A stretch of 64,000 nt of DNA from Acidiferrobacteraceae bacterium (GTDB lineage: Bacteria > Pseudomonadota > Gammaproteobacteria > Arenicellales > UBA868), in contig PBJL01000026.1 in the NCBI GenBank assembly GCA_002721105.1, positions 5,391 to 69,390 on the forward strand, written 5' to 3'. The notes under the pieces are model-generated. The model was not told the origin of the DNA. It did not search any database and saw only the letters and a program-made list of their open reading frames with translations. Below, piece after piece: positions 8,179 through 17,199 of the stretch (position 1 is its first letter; the number at the start of each line of letters is the position of its first letter). The translations under genes and the position numbers were made by a program.

Positions 8179-9254
8179 TGAAATTCACATGGATTAACGA
8201 ACCGGCAAAAGAAATTTCGGACTCCCACCTTGATAATGCTTTAAATCATCAAACTCGACTAACTAAACCAGCCGGATCTCTCGGGCGATTGGAAGAGCTC
8301 TCAGTTCGTATAGCCGCGATGCAAGCAACTTCAAGGCCGACTCCTGATCCCATGCATATTTCTATATTCGCTGGAAATCATGGCGTGACTCAGTTGGGTG
8401 TATCCGCCTATCCTAAGGAAGTAACAGGTCAAATGATAAAGAACTTTGCTGACGGTGGTGCCGCTATAAACGTAATAGCAAAAGAACTTAATGCGAAAAT
8501 AGAGGTAATTTGTTTAGGAGTTGTGTTACCCGAAGGCTATATCGGATTTGCGGTTCACAATGTCACAAACATTTCCCTTCCCGCTGAAACGCAAAATATT
8601 GCCAACACTCCAGCTATGACAATAGATCAATTAGCATTATGCCTAGATACAGGTAGGCAGCACTTGCACCAAGCTAAACTCGAGGGCGCTCGACTATTCA
8701 TTGGCGGAGAAATGGGGATAGGTAATACTACAGCAGCGGCGGCAATGGCTAAAGCACTTTTACAATTTGAAGGAAAAAATCTAGTAGGTCCTGGGACAGG
8801 CTTAAACACAAAAGAGGTGAAGAAAAAAAATCAAATCGTTAATAGCGCCGTTAAGCAATACTTATCGTCCCGCGAAGATGACACCCCAATTGAAATATTG
8901 CGCTGCCTGGGAGGATTTGAAATTGCCGCGCTAACTGGTAGCTATATATCGGCAGCCCAATGTGGGATACCAATCTTAGTTGATGGGTTCATTAGCTCAG
9001 TAGCTGCACTGACAGCTTGCCACATCAATCAATCCATCTCACCATGGTTAATTTTTGGCCATCAATCCACTGAGCCAGGTCATAAACATATTTTAGAAGC
9101 GCTTGACGCGAAGCCTATATTAAATTTAGATATGCGACTAGGCGAAGGATCAGGAGCGGCAACTTCAGCTCTTTTAGTACGCCTTGCATGCACTTTATAT
9201 AACAATATGGCTACTTTCGATAGTGCAGGAGTAACAAACAAGTCCGGCACTTGA
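8178..9254 (+). CDS. cobT: Nicotinate-nucleotide--dimethylbenzimidazole phosphoribosyltransferase CobT
   Basis: Makes alpha-ribazole phosphate from the lower-ligand base (DMB) and nicotinate mononucleotide, activating the lower ligand of B12. The 358-residue protein has the family hallmarks LTKPAGSLGRLEEL, IFAGNHGVT, GEMGIGNTTAAAA and the C-terminal LGEGSGAA, which carries the catalytic glutamate region. Start and stop both overlap their neighbours (TAATG with cobU; TTGA with cobS). The name refers to the Salmonella gene, not the cobaltochelatase subunit. Confidence 0.94.
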   Translation: MKFTWINEPAKEISDSHLDNALNHQTRLTKPAGSLGRLEELSVRIAAMQATSRPTPDPMHISIFAGNHGVTQLGVSAYPKEVTGQMIKNFADGGAAINVIAKELNAKIEVICLGVVLPEGYIGFAVHNVTNISLPAETQNIANTPAMTIDQLALCLDTGRQHLHQAKLEGARLFIGGEMGIGNTTAAAAMAKALLQFEGKNLVGPGTGLNTKEVKKKNQIVNSAVKQYLSSREDDTPIEILRCLGGFEIAALTGSYISAAQCGIPILVDGFISSVAALTACHINQSISPWLIFGHQSTEPGHKHILEALDAKPILNLDMRLGEGSGAATSALLVRLACTLYNNMATFDSAGVTNKSGT

Positions 9255-10051
9255 AAAACGTCAAAACTCTAATGCTTATAACAATCACTAGCTCTCTTAA
9301 GCAACAATTTAAATATCTTCTAGTAAGTTTTTCGGCATTCACCCGTATACCAATTGGAACCCTGGATAATTTTCAAACTAGTGACCTTGAACACTCTATA
9401 CGTTACCTTCCTTGGATTGGTCTGTTTTTCGGCTTATTGTGCGCCCTGACATTTCTCCTTTTATCTAAGTTTACAACTATTACTGTTTCTGTTTTTATAG
9501 CTATTGTAGTGAGTGGGTTGCTTACTGGATTTTTTCATGAAGATGGCTTCTCGGATACTTGCGATAGTTTTGGAGCTTTCGATCGAGATAAAAAATTACA
9601 AATAATGAAGGACTCTCGCATTGGTGTTTATGGGGCAGTAGGTATTTGGTTTATCCTAACTTCAAAACTGTTGTTTATATCTTCTGTGAATCTCACAATG
9701 ATCATGCAACTTTTAATTTTTGGTCAATGTTTATCTCGAATTACCCCTATCATAATTATCTCTCGGCTTGATTATGTAGCAACAGAAGATATGGCAAAGT
9801 TTAAGCCTGTTGCTCAACATGCAAATCGTGCAGATCTTCTTATTGGAATATTGGTAATAGTGCCTCTGATTATTTTTTCGCCATACATGTTGTTATGTTT
9901 GTTGGCAGCCCTGATCCTAGCATTACTGTTTCTAATTCCTTTCGCGAAAAAACAACTAGGAGGATACACAGGTGATTATTTGGGCTTCAGCCAGCAGTTT
10001 ACTGAGATAATGATTTACCTCATGGGAGCCCTACTTTGGACCTCTACGTAA
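9251..10051 (+). CDS. cobS: Adenosylcobinamide-GDP ribazoletransferase (cobalamin synthase) CobS
   Basis: Integral-membrane enzyme that joins adenosylcobinamide-GDP to alpha-ribazole (phosphate) in the last step of B12 assembly. The 266-residue protein is strongly hydrophobic, with the family motifs FSAFTRIPIG, GFFHEDGFSDTCDSFGAF, KDSRIGVYGAVG and GGYTGDYLG; the acidic DG.SD/D region binds metal. The TTG at 9251 overlaps the cobT stop (TTGA); an in-frame ATG at 9272 is an alternative start that loses only seven residues. It is embedded between cobT and cobC. Confidence 0.93.
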   Translation: MKNVKTLMLITITSSLKQQFKYLLVSFSAFTRIPIGTLDNFQTSDLEHSIRYLPWIGLFFGLLCALTFLLLSKFTTITVSVFIAIVVSGLLTGFFHEDGFSDTCDSFGAFDRDKKLQIMKDSRIGVYGAVGIWFILTSKLLFISSVNLTMIMQLLIFGQCLSRITPIIIISRLDYVATEDMAKFKPVAQHANRADLLIGILVIVPLIIFSPYMLLCLLAALILALLFLIPFAKKQLGGYTGDYLGFSQQFTEIMIYLMGALLWTST

Positions 10052-10578
10052 TGCGACATACGGAGCCTTTAGTTGATCCAAATATTTGCTACGGCCGCCT
10101 TGATGTAGATCTTGACATTAGTTTCCTGCAGCAGGGGCCTAAAATCCTAGAATCGTTACCACTACCCTTTGATCGGGTGTTTACAAGCCCGCTCAAACGG
10201 TGCATAAGACTTGCTGATACCTTAAAACTACCTTATATCATTGATGCACGGATTTTAGAGCTAGATTTCGGAGAATGGGAAGGGTTGAGTTGGGCAGAAA
10301 TTGGGGAAAATCAAATTGATGCATGGGCCGCAGACCCTTATAATTTTACCTTTCCCAAAGGAGAAAACTTTGCGTCTTTGTGTTCTCGTGTTGGAGCTTT
10401 TCTAAACGATTTAACCGATGATAAAACACTCCTGATTAGCCATGCTGGAGTTATTAAGGCGATCCATTATCTTGTGAATAATGTGAGCATCAATGACGCA
10501 ACGATTTTAAAGACAAACTATGGCGAATACCGATATTTTGCCATTGAACCTGACCAAAATTTCATTTTAGATATATAA
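10036..10578 (+). CDS. cobC: Alpha-ribazole phosphatase CobC (histidine phosphatase family)
   Basis: Phosphoglycerate-mutase-like phosphatase that removes phosphate from alpha-ribazole phosphate or the cobalamin phosphate. The 180-residue protein has the phosphohistidine motif VMRHTEP at the N-terminus, TSPLKRCIRLA, ELDFGEWEGLSW and the second catalytic histidine in LLISHAGVIKA. The TTG start at 10036, with GGGAG seven bases upstream, is chosen because it keeps the first beta strand DLYVMRH; an ATG at 10051 overlaps the cobS TAA as TAATG but would remove that strand. Last gene of the B12 operon. On its own the family is broad; the call rests on context. Confidence 0.85.
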   Translation: MDLYVMRHTEPLVDPNICYGRLDVDLDISFLQQGPKILESLPLPFDRVFTSPLKRCIRLADTLKLPYIIDARILELDFGEWEGLSWAEIGENQIDAWAADPYNFTFPKGENFASLCSRVGAFLNDLTDDKTLLISHAGVIKAIHYLVNNVSINDATILKTNYGEYRYFAIEPDQNFILDI

Positions 10579-10621
10579 AAATATCTGAAATCTAGATGTC
10601 ATTAAGCGGTATACATAGAAA

Positions 10622-11803
10622 TCAATTAGCAAAAGCCTGTATGCCTGTTTGCGCACGTCCCAGTATTAAAGCATGAATGTCATGTGTGCCTTCATAAGTA
10701 TTAACTGCTTCTAAATTAAGAAGGTGCCGAATAACATGATACTCATCTGAAATACCATTTCCACCATGCAAATCTCTGGCTAATCGCGCGATTTCTAAAG
10801 CTTTTCCACAATTATTTCGTTTCATGAGAGAAATAGCTTCTGGCGATACTTTTTTAGCATCCATTAAACGGCCCAACCGTAGACATGCTGCTAACCCTAA
10901 TGTTATCTCAGTTTGCATATCTACTAGTTTCTTTTGAACAAGCTGATTAGCGGCTAGAGGGCGTCCAAATTGAGAACGTTCAAGAGTATAATCTCTGGTT
11001 GCTTCCCAACAAAATTCAGCAGCGCCCATGACGCCCCATGTGATTCCATAACGCGCACGATTTAGACAGTTGAATGGACCTTTCAAGCCCCTAACTTTAT
11101 GGAGGTGATTTTCTGCAGGGACAAAAACATCATCTAATAGTATCTGCCCGGTGGGTGATGCTCTTAAGGCGAACTTTCCCTCAATACTTGTTGTTTTTAA
11201 ACCGAGCATATCTTTTTCCAGTAAGAAGCCAGAAATTTCACCATCTTCATCTTTAGCCCATATAATGAAAATATCTGCGATAGGGGCATTGGTAATCCAT
11301 GTTTTCGCGCCCGAAATTCTGAAACCACCCTTAACTTTTTTTGCCTTGGTGCTTAAGCTCCCCGGATCAGAACCAAAATCAGGCTCCGTTAAACCAAAAC
11401 ATCCAACTAAATCTCCAGTTGCTAAAAGAGGCAAAAATCTTTGTTTGAGCAGCTCTGATCCGTAGGCATAAATTGGGTACATAACCAAACTGGTTTGCAC
11501 GCTTAATGTCGATCTATAAGAAGAATCAACCCGCTCCACCTCTTTAGCTATCAAACCATAGCTAACATAATTTAATCCGGGACATCCGTAACCCTCAATA
11601 ACTGATCCCAACATGCCCAGTTCGCCCATCTCAGTAAGTATTTCTCTATGAAAATATTCTTCCCGATTAGCCTGCAGTATCCTAGGTTTTAAATTTTCCT
11701 CGCAATAACGTCTGACGCTATCTCGTACCATACGCTCATCTTCATCCAGCAACTCATCTAAAGCTAATGGATCTCTCCAATCAAAAGCCATATTTTTGCT
11801 CAC
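10622..11803 (-). CDS. gcdH: Glutaryl-CoA dehydrogenase (acyl-CoA dehydrogenase family)
   Basis: FAD enzyme that oxidises and decarboxylates glutaryl-CoA to crotonyl-CoA in lysine/tryptophan breakdown, giving electrons to ETF. The 393-residue protein shows [15 protein letters not shown] and the KTWITNAP segment of acyl-CoA dehydrogenases, plus the features that single out this subfamily: [10 protein letters not shown] and the [17 protein letters not shown] end with the catalytic Glu371. It faces cobC tail to tail. No lysine-degradation partners are next to it. The 3-hydroxyacyl-CoA dehydrogenase at 54958 could act further down the same route, but this is inference. Confidence 0.9.
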   Translation of the reverse strand: MSKNMAFDWRDPLALDELLDEDERMVRDSVRRYCEENLKPRILQANREEYFHREILTEMGELGMLGSVIEGYGCPGLNYVSYGLIAKEVERVDSSYRSTLSVQTSLVMYPIYAYGSELLKQRFLPLLATGDLVGCFGLTEPDFGSDPGSLSTKAKKVKGGFRISGAKTWITNAPIADIFIIWAKDEDGEISGFLLEKDMLGLKTTSIEGKFALRASPTGQILLDDVFVPAENHLHKVRGLKGPFNCLNRARYGITWGVMGAAEFCWEATRDYTLERSQFGRPLAANQLVQKKLVDMQTEITLGLAACLRLGRLMDAKKVSPEAISLMKRNNCGKALEIARLARDLHGGNGISDEYHVIRHLLNLEAVNTYEGTHDIHALILGRAQTGIQAFAN

Positions 11804-11992
11804 TTTTTAAACCAGGATTGTTGTTCCTCATCAGATTCTAATGGAAATTACTGCTATGTTGCTAAATCTATGCGAACCTGCGATCGAAAAAAGTTATTGA
11901 CGAATTGTTGTGCATGCCCTATTCAAAAAAACTTGCAAACTGGATTTCTTCAAATAGGTATAATTAACATAGTAAATGATTAATGTCGCAAA

Positions 11993-12574
11993 ATGGTTCT
12001 TGACCAAGCTATTTCACTTTTCTCAGTAATTATTGCTGATATTTTCCTTGCGGGAGATAACGCCATTATCATAGGAATGGTCGCTACGACTGTTGCTGTT
12101 GAAGATCGCCGTCGTGTCATCATTTTTGGTATCGCAGCTGCCGCTGTAATGCGAATTATTTTTGCGTTACTGGCTGTCCAACTGCTTCAAATACCTGGAC
12201 TACTTCTGGCTGGCGGGCTCATACTGCTGTGGGTGGCATGGAAATTTTGGCGGGATTTACGTTCGAATTCCAAAAAATCAGAAAATGACGCTCAGAAAAC
12301 ATATGGTTCCGTCAAACATGCCATATACCGCATAGTGATAGCAGATTTGTCAATGTCTCTTGATAACGTGCTCGCAGTGGCTGGTATAGCGCGTAATCAT
12401 CCCTGGATTTTAATATTTGGACTTGCGTTATCAATAGCATTAATGGCGGTTGCCACTCCAATAATTGTACGACTTCTGGATCGTTACTCTAAGCTTTCTT
12501 ACTTAGGTCTTGTTGTAATATTGTATATAGCAATTACAATGATTTGGCATGGGATGGACATCTTCTCTGTCTAG
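11993..12574 (+). CDS. TerC-family integral membrane protein (YjbE-like)
   Basis: A 193-residue membrane protein of the TerC family with about six to seven hydrophobic segments. Two related halves each carry the conserved acidic membrane motif: ADIFLAGDNAIIIGM near the N-terminus and ADLSMSLDNVLAVAG in the second half. Several TerC/YjbE relatives export manganese or load metal onto secreted enzymes, so metal (Mn) export is the best guess, not shown here. A TATAAT at 11959-11964 may be its -10 element; I see no yybP-ykoY manganese riboswitch in the 189-bp leader. Its end is followed after 28 bases by the Sel1/SH3 gene. Confidence 0.85.
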   Translation: MVLDQAISLFSVIIADIFLAGDNAIIIGMVATTVAVEDRRRVIIFGIAAAAVMRIIFALLAVQLLQIPGLLLAGGLILLWVAWKFWRDLRSNSKKSENDAQKTYGSVKHAIYRIVIADLSMSLDNVLAVAGIARNHPWILIFGLALSIALMAVATPIIVRLLDRYSKLSYLGLVVILYIAITMIWHGMDIFSV

Positions 12575-12602
12575 CCCGCGGATAATAAATAAGGATCAAA
12601 AC

Positions 12603-14258
12603 ATGTTAACTGATCTACGGTCAATCACTCATAAAATAGTTGTGGTATTGCTGTTGCTTGCCGCATTCTGGTCTCAATCACATGCCGACACCAACGCCCA
12701 ACGGTATAACGATGGTGTTACAGCCTATAACTCGGGAAATTATGAGGAAGCTATCTCGATATGGCGAAATCTAGCAGATGGAGGCTATCACAACGCTCAA
12801 TATTCCCTTGGTGTCGCATATTTTAATGGAGAAGGAGTTATTCCTGATTTGAACGAAGCAATAGAATGGTTTCAGCTAGCTGCTAATGGCGGTCATGTGC
12901 AAGCCATGTTCAATATGGGTAGCGCCTACTATCAGGGCAATGGTACTGCACAAAATTATGAGAAAGCAATCGAATGGTGGACAAAGGCTGCAGCTTTGGA
13001 ACAACCGTCAGCGCAATATAATCTCGGACTTGCTTATTATTTTGGAAAAGGTGTAGAACAAGATCTTAGTCGGGCTTCTGATTGGCTTCGTCAAGCAACT
13101 GATAATGGGCATTCAGGTGCACAGGGTGCCTTAACTCTGATTAGGAAAGAAATAGCAGATACAAAAAGCCCACCGTCTAGCAAAGAACAATCAACGCAAT
13201 TAGACGACACGAATGAAGCAGTCGTAAACTCATTCGATGATACAGCTGAGGAAGATGAGGTTATCTCAGCTAACTACCAAGCAGCTATTGTTTCAAAATT
13301 AGGCGGGCAAGCTTATGCTAGTCAACACTTAAATGGCACGGTGCTTGCTAATCTCACAGGTGGTAGTCCAATTAAGGTAATAAAAAGGGAGAACGACTGG
13401 GCCAAAATAAATGTCCCAGGTGTTGCAAGTGTCTGGGTCTACAAAAAGTATTTGAATAACAAAGAGGATGGGAGTGCGACAATTCAAGGAAATTTGGTAC
13501 GTGCCAGATCTTTGCCATCAACCGGAAGCAATTCGATCATCATCGGAATATTTGATGAAGGTGAGGATCTCGTAGTATTAAATGAAAGAGACTCTTGGAG
13601 TCAAGTAGTTGCGCCTGTACGTATGGGTCTATGGATGCCTATCGCAACTCTTGAAATATTGCCTTCCGTAACAGAGAAATGGAATCAACAATGGAAACAA
13701 GCGGTCTCCGTCATCGTCAAAAGATCCAAAGATTCAATTCAAATCAACAATAAAAAAGAAAACGACCTGCTAGTAGGAGAAAGTGGGCGAACTGATGACG
13801 TCTCACCCAGACGCTCTTTCCAAGCAGCTTTTGTAGGAACGACTCGCGCAGAAGTGCTAGACATCAATAAATCAGATGGGCACCTTCTAACGACATTGGT
13901 CAAAGGAAGTCCTGTAAAAATTATAGATGTCCAACCACCGTGGGCGGCCATTCAAACTCCAGGCCCCATCCAAGTTTGGGTGTATGGACAATATGTAATT
14001 CAGAATGGAGATAATGCCGAAATATCTGGGATAGATGTACGCGCACGATCTATACCATCAACAACTCGCTCTTCGAATGTTCTTGGCATATTTTTAGACA
14101 AGACACCAGTTAGAGTAATTAGCAAGGAAGGTGATTGGGTTCGCGTAAGCGTTGTAGACATAGCTACCGCGTGGATGTTGTTGGACGAGCTGGAAATTTT
14201 TGATGATATATCAGAAGAGTGGATTAAAAAATGGAATAAGGTTCGAAAAGAACTTTAA
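12603..14258 (+). CDS. Exported Sel1-repeat and tandem SH3-like domain protein
   Basis: A 551-residue exported protein of unknown role. Residues 1-28 are a signal peptide ending SHA-DTN. Three or more Sel1 (TPR-like) repeats follow at about 60-165, for example AQYSLGVAYFNGEGV, AMFNMGSAYYQGNGT and AQYNLGLAYYFGKGV. After an acidic linker come four bacterial SH3-like segments at about 222-284, 292-352, 405-466 and 472-533, arranged as two copies of a two-domain unit (compare VRARSLPSTGS with VRARSIPSTTR). The ATG at 12603, with AAGGA upstream, is chosen since the longer frame from 12549 would add 18 residues ahead of a clear signal peptide and overlap terC. Such domains often bind peptidoglycan or act as periplasmic scaffolds. 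Confidence 0.85.
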   Translation: MLTDLRSITHKIVVVLLLLAAFWSQSHADTNAQRYNDGVTAYNSGNYEEAISIWRNLADGGYHNAQYSLGVAYFNGEGVIPDLNEAIEWFQLAANGGHVQAMFNMGSAYYQGNGTAQNYEKAIEWWTKAAALEQPSAQYNLGLAYYFGKGVEQDLSRASDWLRQATDNGHSGAQGALTLIRKEIADTKSPPSSKEQSTQLDDTNEAVVNSFDDTAEEDEVISANYQAAIVSKLGGQAYASQHLNGTVLANLTGGSPIKVIKRENDWAKINVPGVASVWVYKKYLNNKEDGSATIQGNLVRARSLPSTGSNSIIIGIFDEGEDLVVLNERDSWSQVVAPVRMGLWMPIATLEILPSVTEKWNQQWKQAVSVIVKRSKDSIQINNKKENDLLVGESGRTDDVSPRRSFQAAFVGTTRAEVLDINKSDGHLLTTLVKGSPVKIIDVQPPWAAIQTPGPIQVWVYGQYVIQNGDNAEISGIDVRARSIPSTTRSSNVLGIFLDKTPVRVISKEGDWVRVSVVDIATAWMLLDELEIFDDISEEWIKKWNKVRKEL

Positions 14259-14290
14259 CTAATACTTAATTAATTTGAATCGCAAAAAAA

Positions 14291-14860
14291 ATGAAAAGAT
14301 CGCTGTTTGTAACTATATGTCTGTCTTTATTTATTTACATTAGCAATATATCCACAAGTAAGGCTAGTTCTCAAGCAAAAGCTGTTTCTGAATTACTTCA
14401 AGCAGGAGAATACTTAGTGGCACTTAATGTTCTTGAAACGATCAAAAAGCTAGTGCCATGTGATCCTGAGCTACTATTTTTAGAAGCTCGGGCATATGAA
14501 GCTGTGGGTGATACGAATAACGCTATGAGTATTTATGAGTCCTTAATCAATTTAGCTCCAGATTTTCCTGGTTCATACAACAATCTAGCATTACTATATG
14601 CAGCACAAGGTAATCTAAAGCACGCAGAAGCCCTAATTTTTCAAGGATTAGCAACGGACACCATATATCAAACTCTTTACACTAATCTTAACAAGTTATA
14701 TGTTGCTCGTGCCGCAACATTCTATGGAAGAGCGCTGGGATTTGAGCAAAACGAAAGTTCGGAACCAAATGTAGCGCTTCCATTAGTGCTCACTGACTCA
14801 AAAGAACTACATCATAATATAACACCTAGCGATATACCTGATAGCGTAACGTGCAATTAG
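14291..14860 (+). CDS. Exported TPR-repeat protein
   Basis: A 189-residue protein with an N-terminal signal sequence (about residues 1-25, ending STSKA) followed by three TPR-like repeats at roughly 30-130; PGSYNNLALLYAAQGNLKHAEALI is split over one of them and fits the TPR consensus well. The last 50 residues are low in hydrophobic content and without recognisable domain. It starts 32 bases after the Sel1/SH3 gene and ends four bases before the L,D-transpeptidase gene, so the three are probably one operon. It may be an adaptor for periplasmic or outer-membrane proteins; no specific function is recognised. Confidence 0.8.
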   Translation: MKRSLFVTICLSLFIYISNISTSKASSQAKAVSELLQAGEYLVALNVLETIKKLVPCDPELLFLEARAYEAVGDTNNAMSIYESLINLAPDFPGSYNNLALLYAAQGNLKHAEALIFQGLATDTIYQTLYTNLNKLYVARAATFYGRALGFEQNESSEPNVALPLVLTDSKELHHNITPSDIPDSVTCN

Positions 14861-14864
14861 AACA

Positions 14865-16040
14865 ATGGCTGTTGCCATGAAAGCCTTATATATATTTTTT
14901 GGCCTAATCGTTTTCTTGTCCGCTAACAGTCATGCTGATTCAAATTATTCCTATGAAGATAGATTGATATCAGCGTTAGATCTATTTCTTAGTCAAGATT
15001 ATATCGCTTCTGAATCCAAGTTGAAAAAACTGATAAATGAATATCCAAATAGTCGCGCGGCCAGTCTTTTATATGGCGACATTCTAGCGACACGAGGTGG
15101 GTTAATTCCAATCCTTCCCCAAACTATTGAACATCTCGGAAAGGATCAAGTTTCTGGATTGCGCGATGAAATATTGTCACGATGGACTTATTCTAAAGTG
15201 GTCAGCAAAGCAAGAACTCAATTAATCCCAGAGCCTTTGATAAATTTGCGCAGTGAACAAAGGTGGGTTTTGTATATGGATATCCCCTTGAACCGTTTAT
15301 TTTTATTCGAACATCAAAACACTAAATTGGAGGAAAAAGCTAGCTTTTACGCTAGTATTGGTCTCAATGGCTATCACAAACGCTATGAAGGCGATCAAAA
15401 AACGCCTATAGGGGTTTACTATATCACCGACTACATAGCAGGCAATAAATTGCACGAAAGATATGGGCCTGGAGCATTGACCCTTGACTACCCAAACACA
15501 GTCGACCGCTTCCATCGTCGCACAGGAAGCGGTATTTGGATACACGGTACAGAGCCTGACTTCCTGAGCAGGCCCCCCAAAGCTAGTGATGGCTGCTTAA
15601 CGTTAGATAATGATGATTTTAAAATTATTAGCAATTTGGTAAAGGGTAGTGTTTCTGTGCCCGTCATTATTGATCATTCTCCTCGTTGGGTAAGCGAAAC
15701 TGAACGTCTAAAACAAAAAAGTGCATTATGGAAAAGCTTTAGTGATTGGTTTGCCACTGAGGCAGCCTTAAATTTTCCAAATCTAACTAGCGTGCTTACT
15801 CAAAATAATGGAAGTGTGAAATTGGATTCAAAACAAATTGATGCATTTGAAATTTTTCATAATTTGAATGTGATTCCTGAACTTACCAAAACGCAAATTC
15901 TAAAGTATCCAGGAGAAACTAATACCTATATCACCGAGATGTCCTTAAAACCAGAAGCAAGTGATTCATTTACAATCAGGCAATTTTGGCGATATAACGA
16001 CCTGAATCAATGGTCTCTGATAAATCTCTTTGATCAGTAG
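14865..16040 (+). CDS. Exported L,D-transpeptidase (YkuD domain)
   Basis: A 391-residue exported protein with a signal peptide ending near NSHA-DSN, a helical N-terminal part and a YkuD catalytic domain at about 130-260. The catalytic motif is visible: His227 in WIHGTEP and Cys244 in ASDGCLTL, in the form used by YafK-like enzymes rather than the common SHGCIR. Such enzymes form 3-3 cross-links, attach lipoproteins to peptidoglycan, or cut that link. About 130 residues with no recognised domain follow the catalytic part. It is the last gene of the exported-protein cluster, whose SH3 and TPR partners suggest cell-wall work. Confidence 0.88.
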   Translation: MAVAMKALYIFFGLIVFLSANSHADSNYSYEDRLISALDLFLSQDYIASESKLKKLINEYPNSRAASLLYGDILATRGGLIPILPQTIEHLGKDQVSGLRDEILSRWTYSKVVSKARTQLIPEPLINLRSEQRWVLYMDIPLNRLFLFEHQNTKLEEKASFYASIGLNGYHKRYEGDQKTPIGVYYITDYIAGNKLHERYGPGALTLDYPNTVDRFHRRTGSGIWIHGTEPDFLSRPPKASDGCLTLDNDDFKIISNLVKGSVSVPVIIDHSPRWVSETERLKQKSALWKSFSDWFATEAALNFPNLTSVLTQNNGSVKLDSKQIDAFEIFHNLNVIPELTKTQILKYPGETNTYITEMSLKPEASDSFTIRQFWRYNDLNQWSLINLFDQ

Positions 16041-16133
16041 CGTAGCGATATCATTGGATAAAAGAATGTATACTGAGAAACCATCCCGAATTCCATCTTA
16101 TCTAGCCCAGTTACTTTATTGATCTCTGTTGGA

Positions 16134-17081
16134 TTACCGATAGTCTTCTATGTTTACTTCTCCAATCATCTTTACACCCAATTTAAATCTTGCAATATTT
16201 GAAAGAATGAATTTCACAGCTGTTAGGGGATTGGTGACACCAGCGATATGCGGAGTAATAAAGATGTTGTCGTTGATCCAAAACTCATGGCTCTCCCGCA
16301 ATGGTTCACTCTTAAACACATCAAGTGCTGCACTTGCAATGTGGCCAGATTTAATAAACGCTAGTAGCTCGTCCTCAACGATTAATCCTCCACGACCTAC
16401 GTTAATTAAATGAGAACCTCTCGGTAACATCAATAATTTATCCGCATTAATGATATCGCGGGTTGAACTGGTAAGCGGTAAAACAATTACTAAAATATTT
16501 GCTGATGCCAAAAAACTAGGTAAATCGTTTAACCCGACATAGGTATCGATAGAGTCAAATACTTTACTTGTCTGACTCCATCCGCATACCTTATACCCTA
16601 AAGCAACTAACTGGAGAGCGACAGCTAAGCCTATTTCTCCAACACCCATAATTCCAACAGAAATTTGAGAGGCTTCTTGATGATCTAACCTTTGCCATTG
16701 CTTTTCCAATTGGTGTTTCATGTAATCATTCATGCGGCGCTGTATACGCAAAACATGGTATAGAACATACTCCGCCACGCCTTTTTTTAGACTTGGATCA
16801 ATCATGCGGATGATGGGTATTTTTGATGGAAGCGTTGTACACTGAGTTAAGTGATCGACACCTGCACCAACAGAAAAAATCACCTTAAGATTTTGAATGC
16901 TCCTAAATAAGTCTTCAGGAGGATGCCATAGCAACGCAAAATCTATTTCGCTTGGGTCATTAATAAATGGCCAAATCCGAATTTCAAGGTCTGGAATGGT
17001 TTGAGCAAACGCCTCATTCCATTCGTGATCGCGTTTACCATCAATCTTGATCAACATCACATACTTGGAATGACGATTCAT
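16134..17081 (-). CDS. NAD(P)-dependent 2-hydroxyacid dehydrogenase, GhrA-like glyoxylate/hydroxypyruvate reductase
   Basis: A 315-residue member of the D-isomer-specific 2-hydroxyacid dehydrogenases. It has the Rossmann motif GIMGVGEIG, and the catalytic Arg in INVGRGG, Glu in DVFKSEPL and His in ITPHIAGVT. The N-terminal part (FALLWHPPEDLF, SVGAGVDHL) matches the GhrA group, which reduces glyoxylate and hydroxypyruvate. This would fit with glycolate oxidase elsewhere in the window, but the substrate is inferred from family resemblance. It is a lone gene facing the L,D-transpeptidase tail to tail and divergent from dapE. Confidence 0.85.
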   Translation of the reverse strand: MNRHSKYVMLIKIDGKRDHEWNEAFAQTIPDLEIRIWPFINDPSEIDFALLWHPPEDLFRSIQNLKVIFSVGAGVDHLTQCTTLPSKIPIIRMIDPSLKKGVAEYVLYHVLRIQRRMNDYMKHQLEKQWQRLDHQEASQISVGIMGVGEIGLAVALQLVALGYKVCGWSQTSKVFDSIDTYVGLNDLPSFLASANILVIVLPLTSSTRDIINADKLLMLPRGSHLINVGRGGLIVEDELLAFIKSGHIASAALDVFKSEPLRESHEFWINDNIFITPHIAGVTNPLTAVKFILSNIARFKLGVKMIGEVNIEDYR

Positions 17082-17199
17082 ATTTTGAAAATGTGATTAT
17101 TTTGCGTGATTTAATATAGAATTCTATCTGCTAACCAAGTTTTTGGCATTAAAATACAATAATCATTAATAAAGTTACACTAATATCGCAAAGTCCATC

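Noticed and set aside
11804..11992. Manganese (yybP-ykoY) riboswitch before the TerC-like gene
   Set aside because: Looked for because TerC genes often have one; the conserved motifs are not visible.
12549..12602. Longer N-terminus for the Sel1/SH3 protein starting inside terC
   Set aside because: It would put 18 residues in front of a clear signal peptide and overlap terC; the ATG at 12603 has an AAGGA site.
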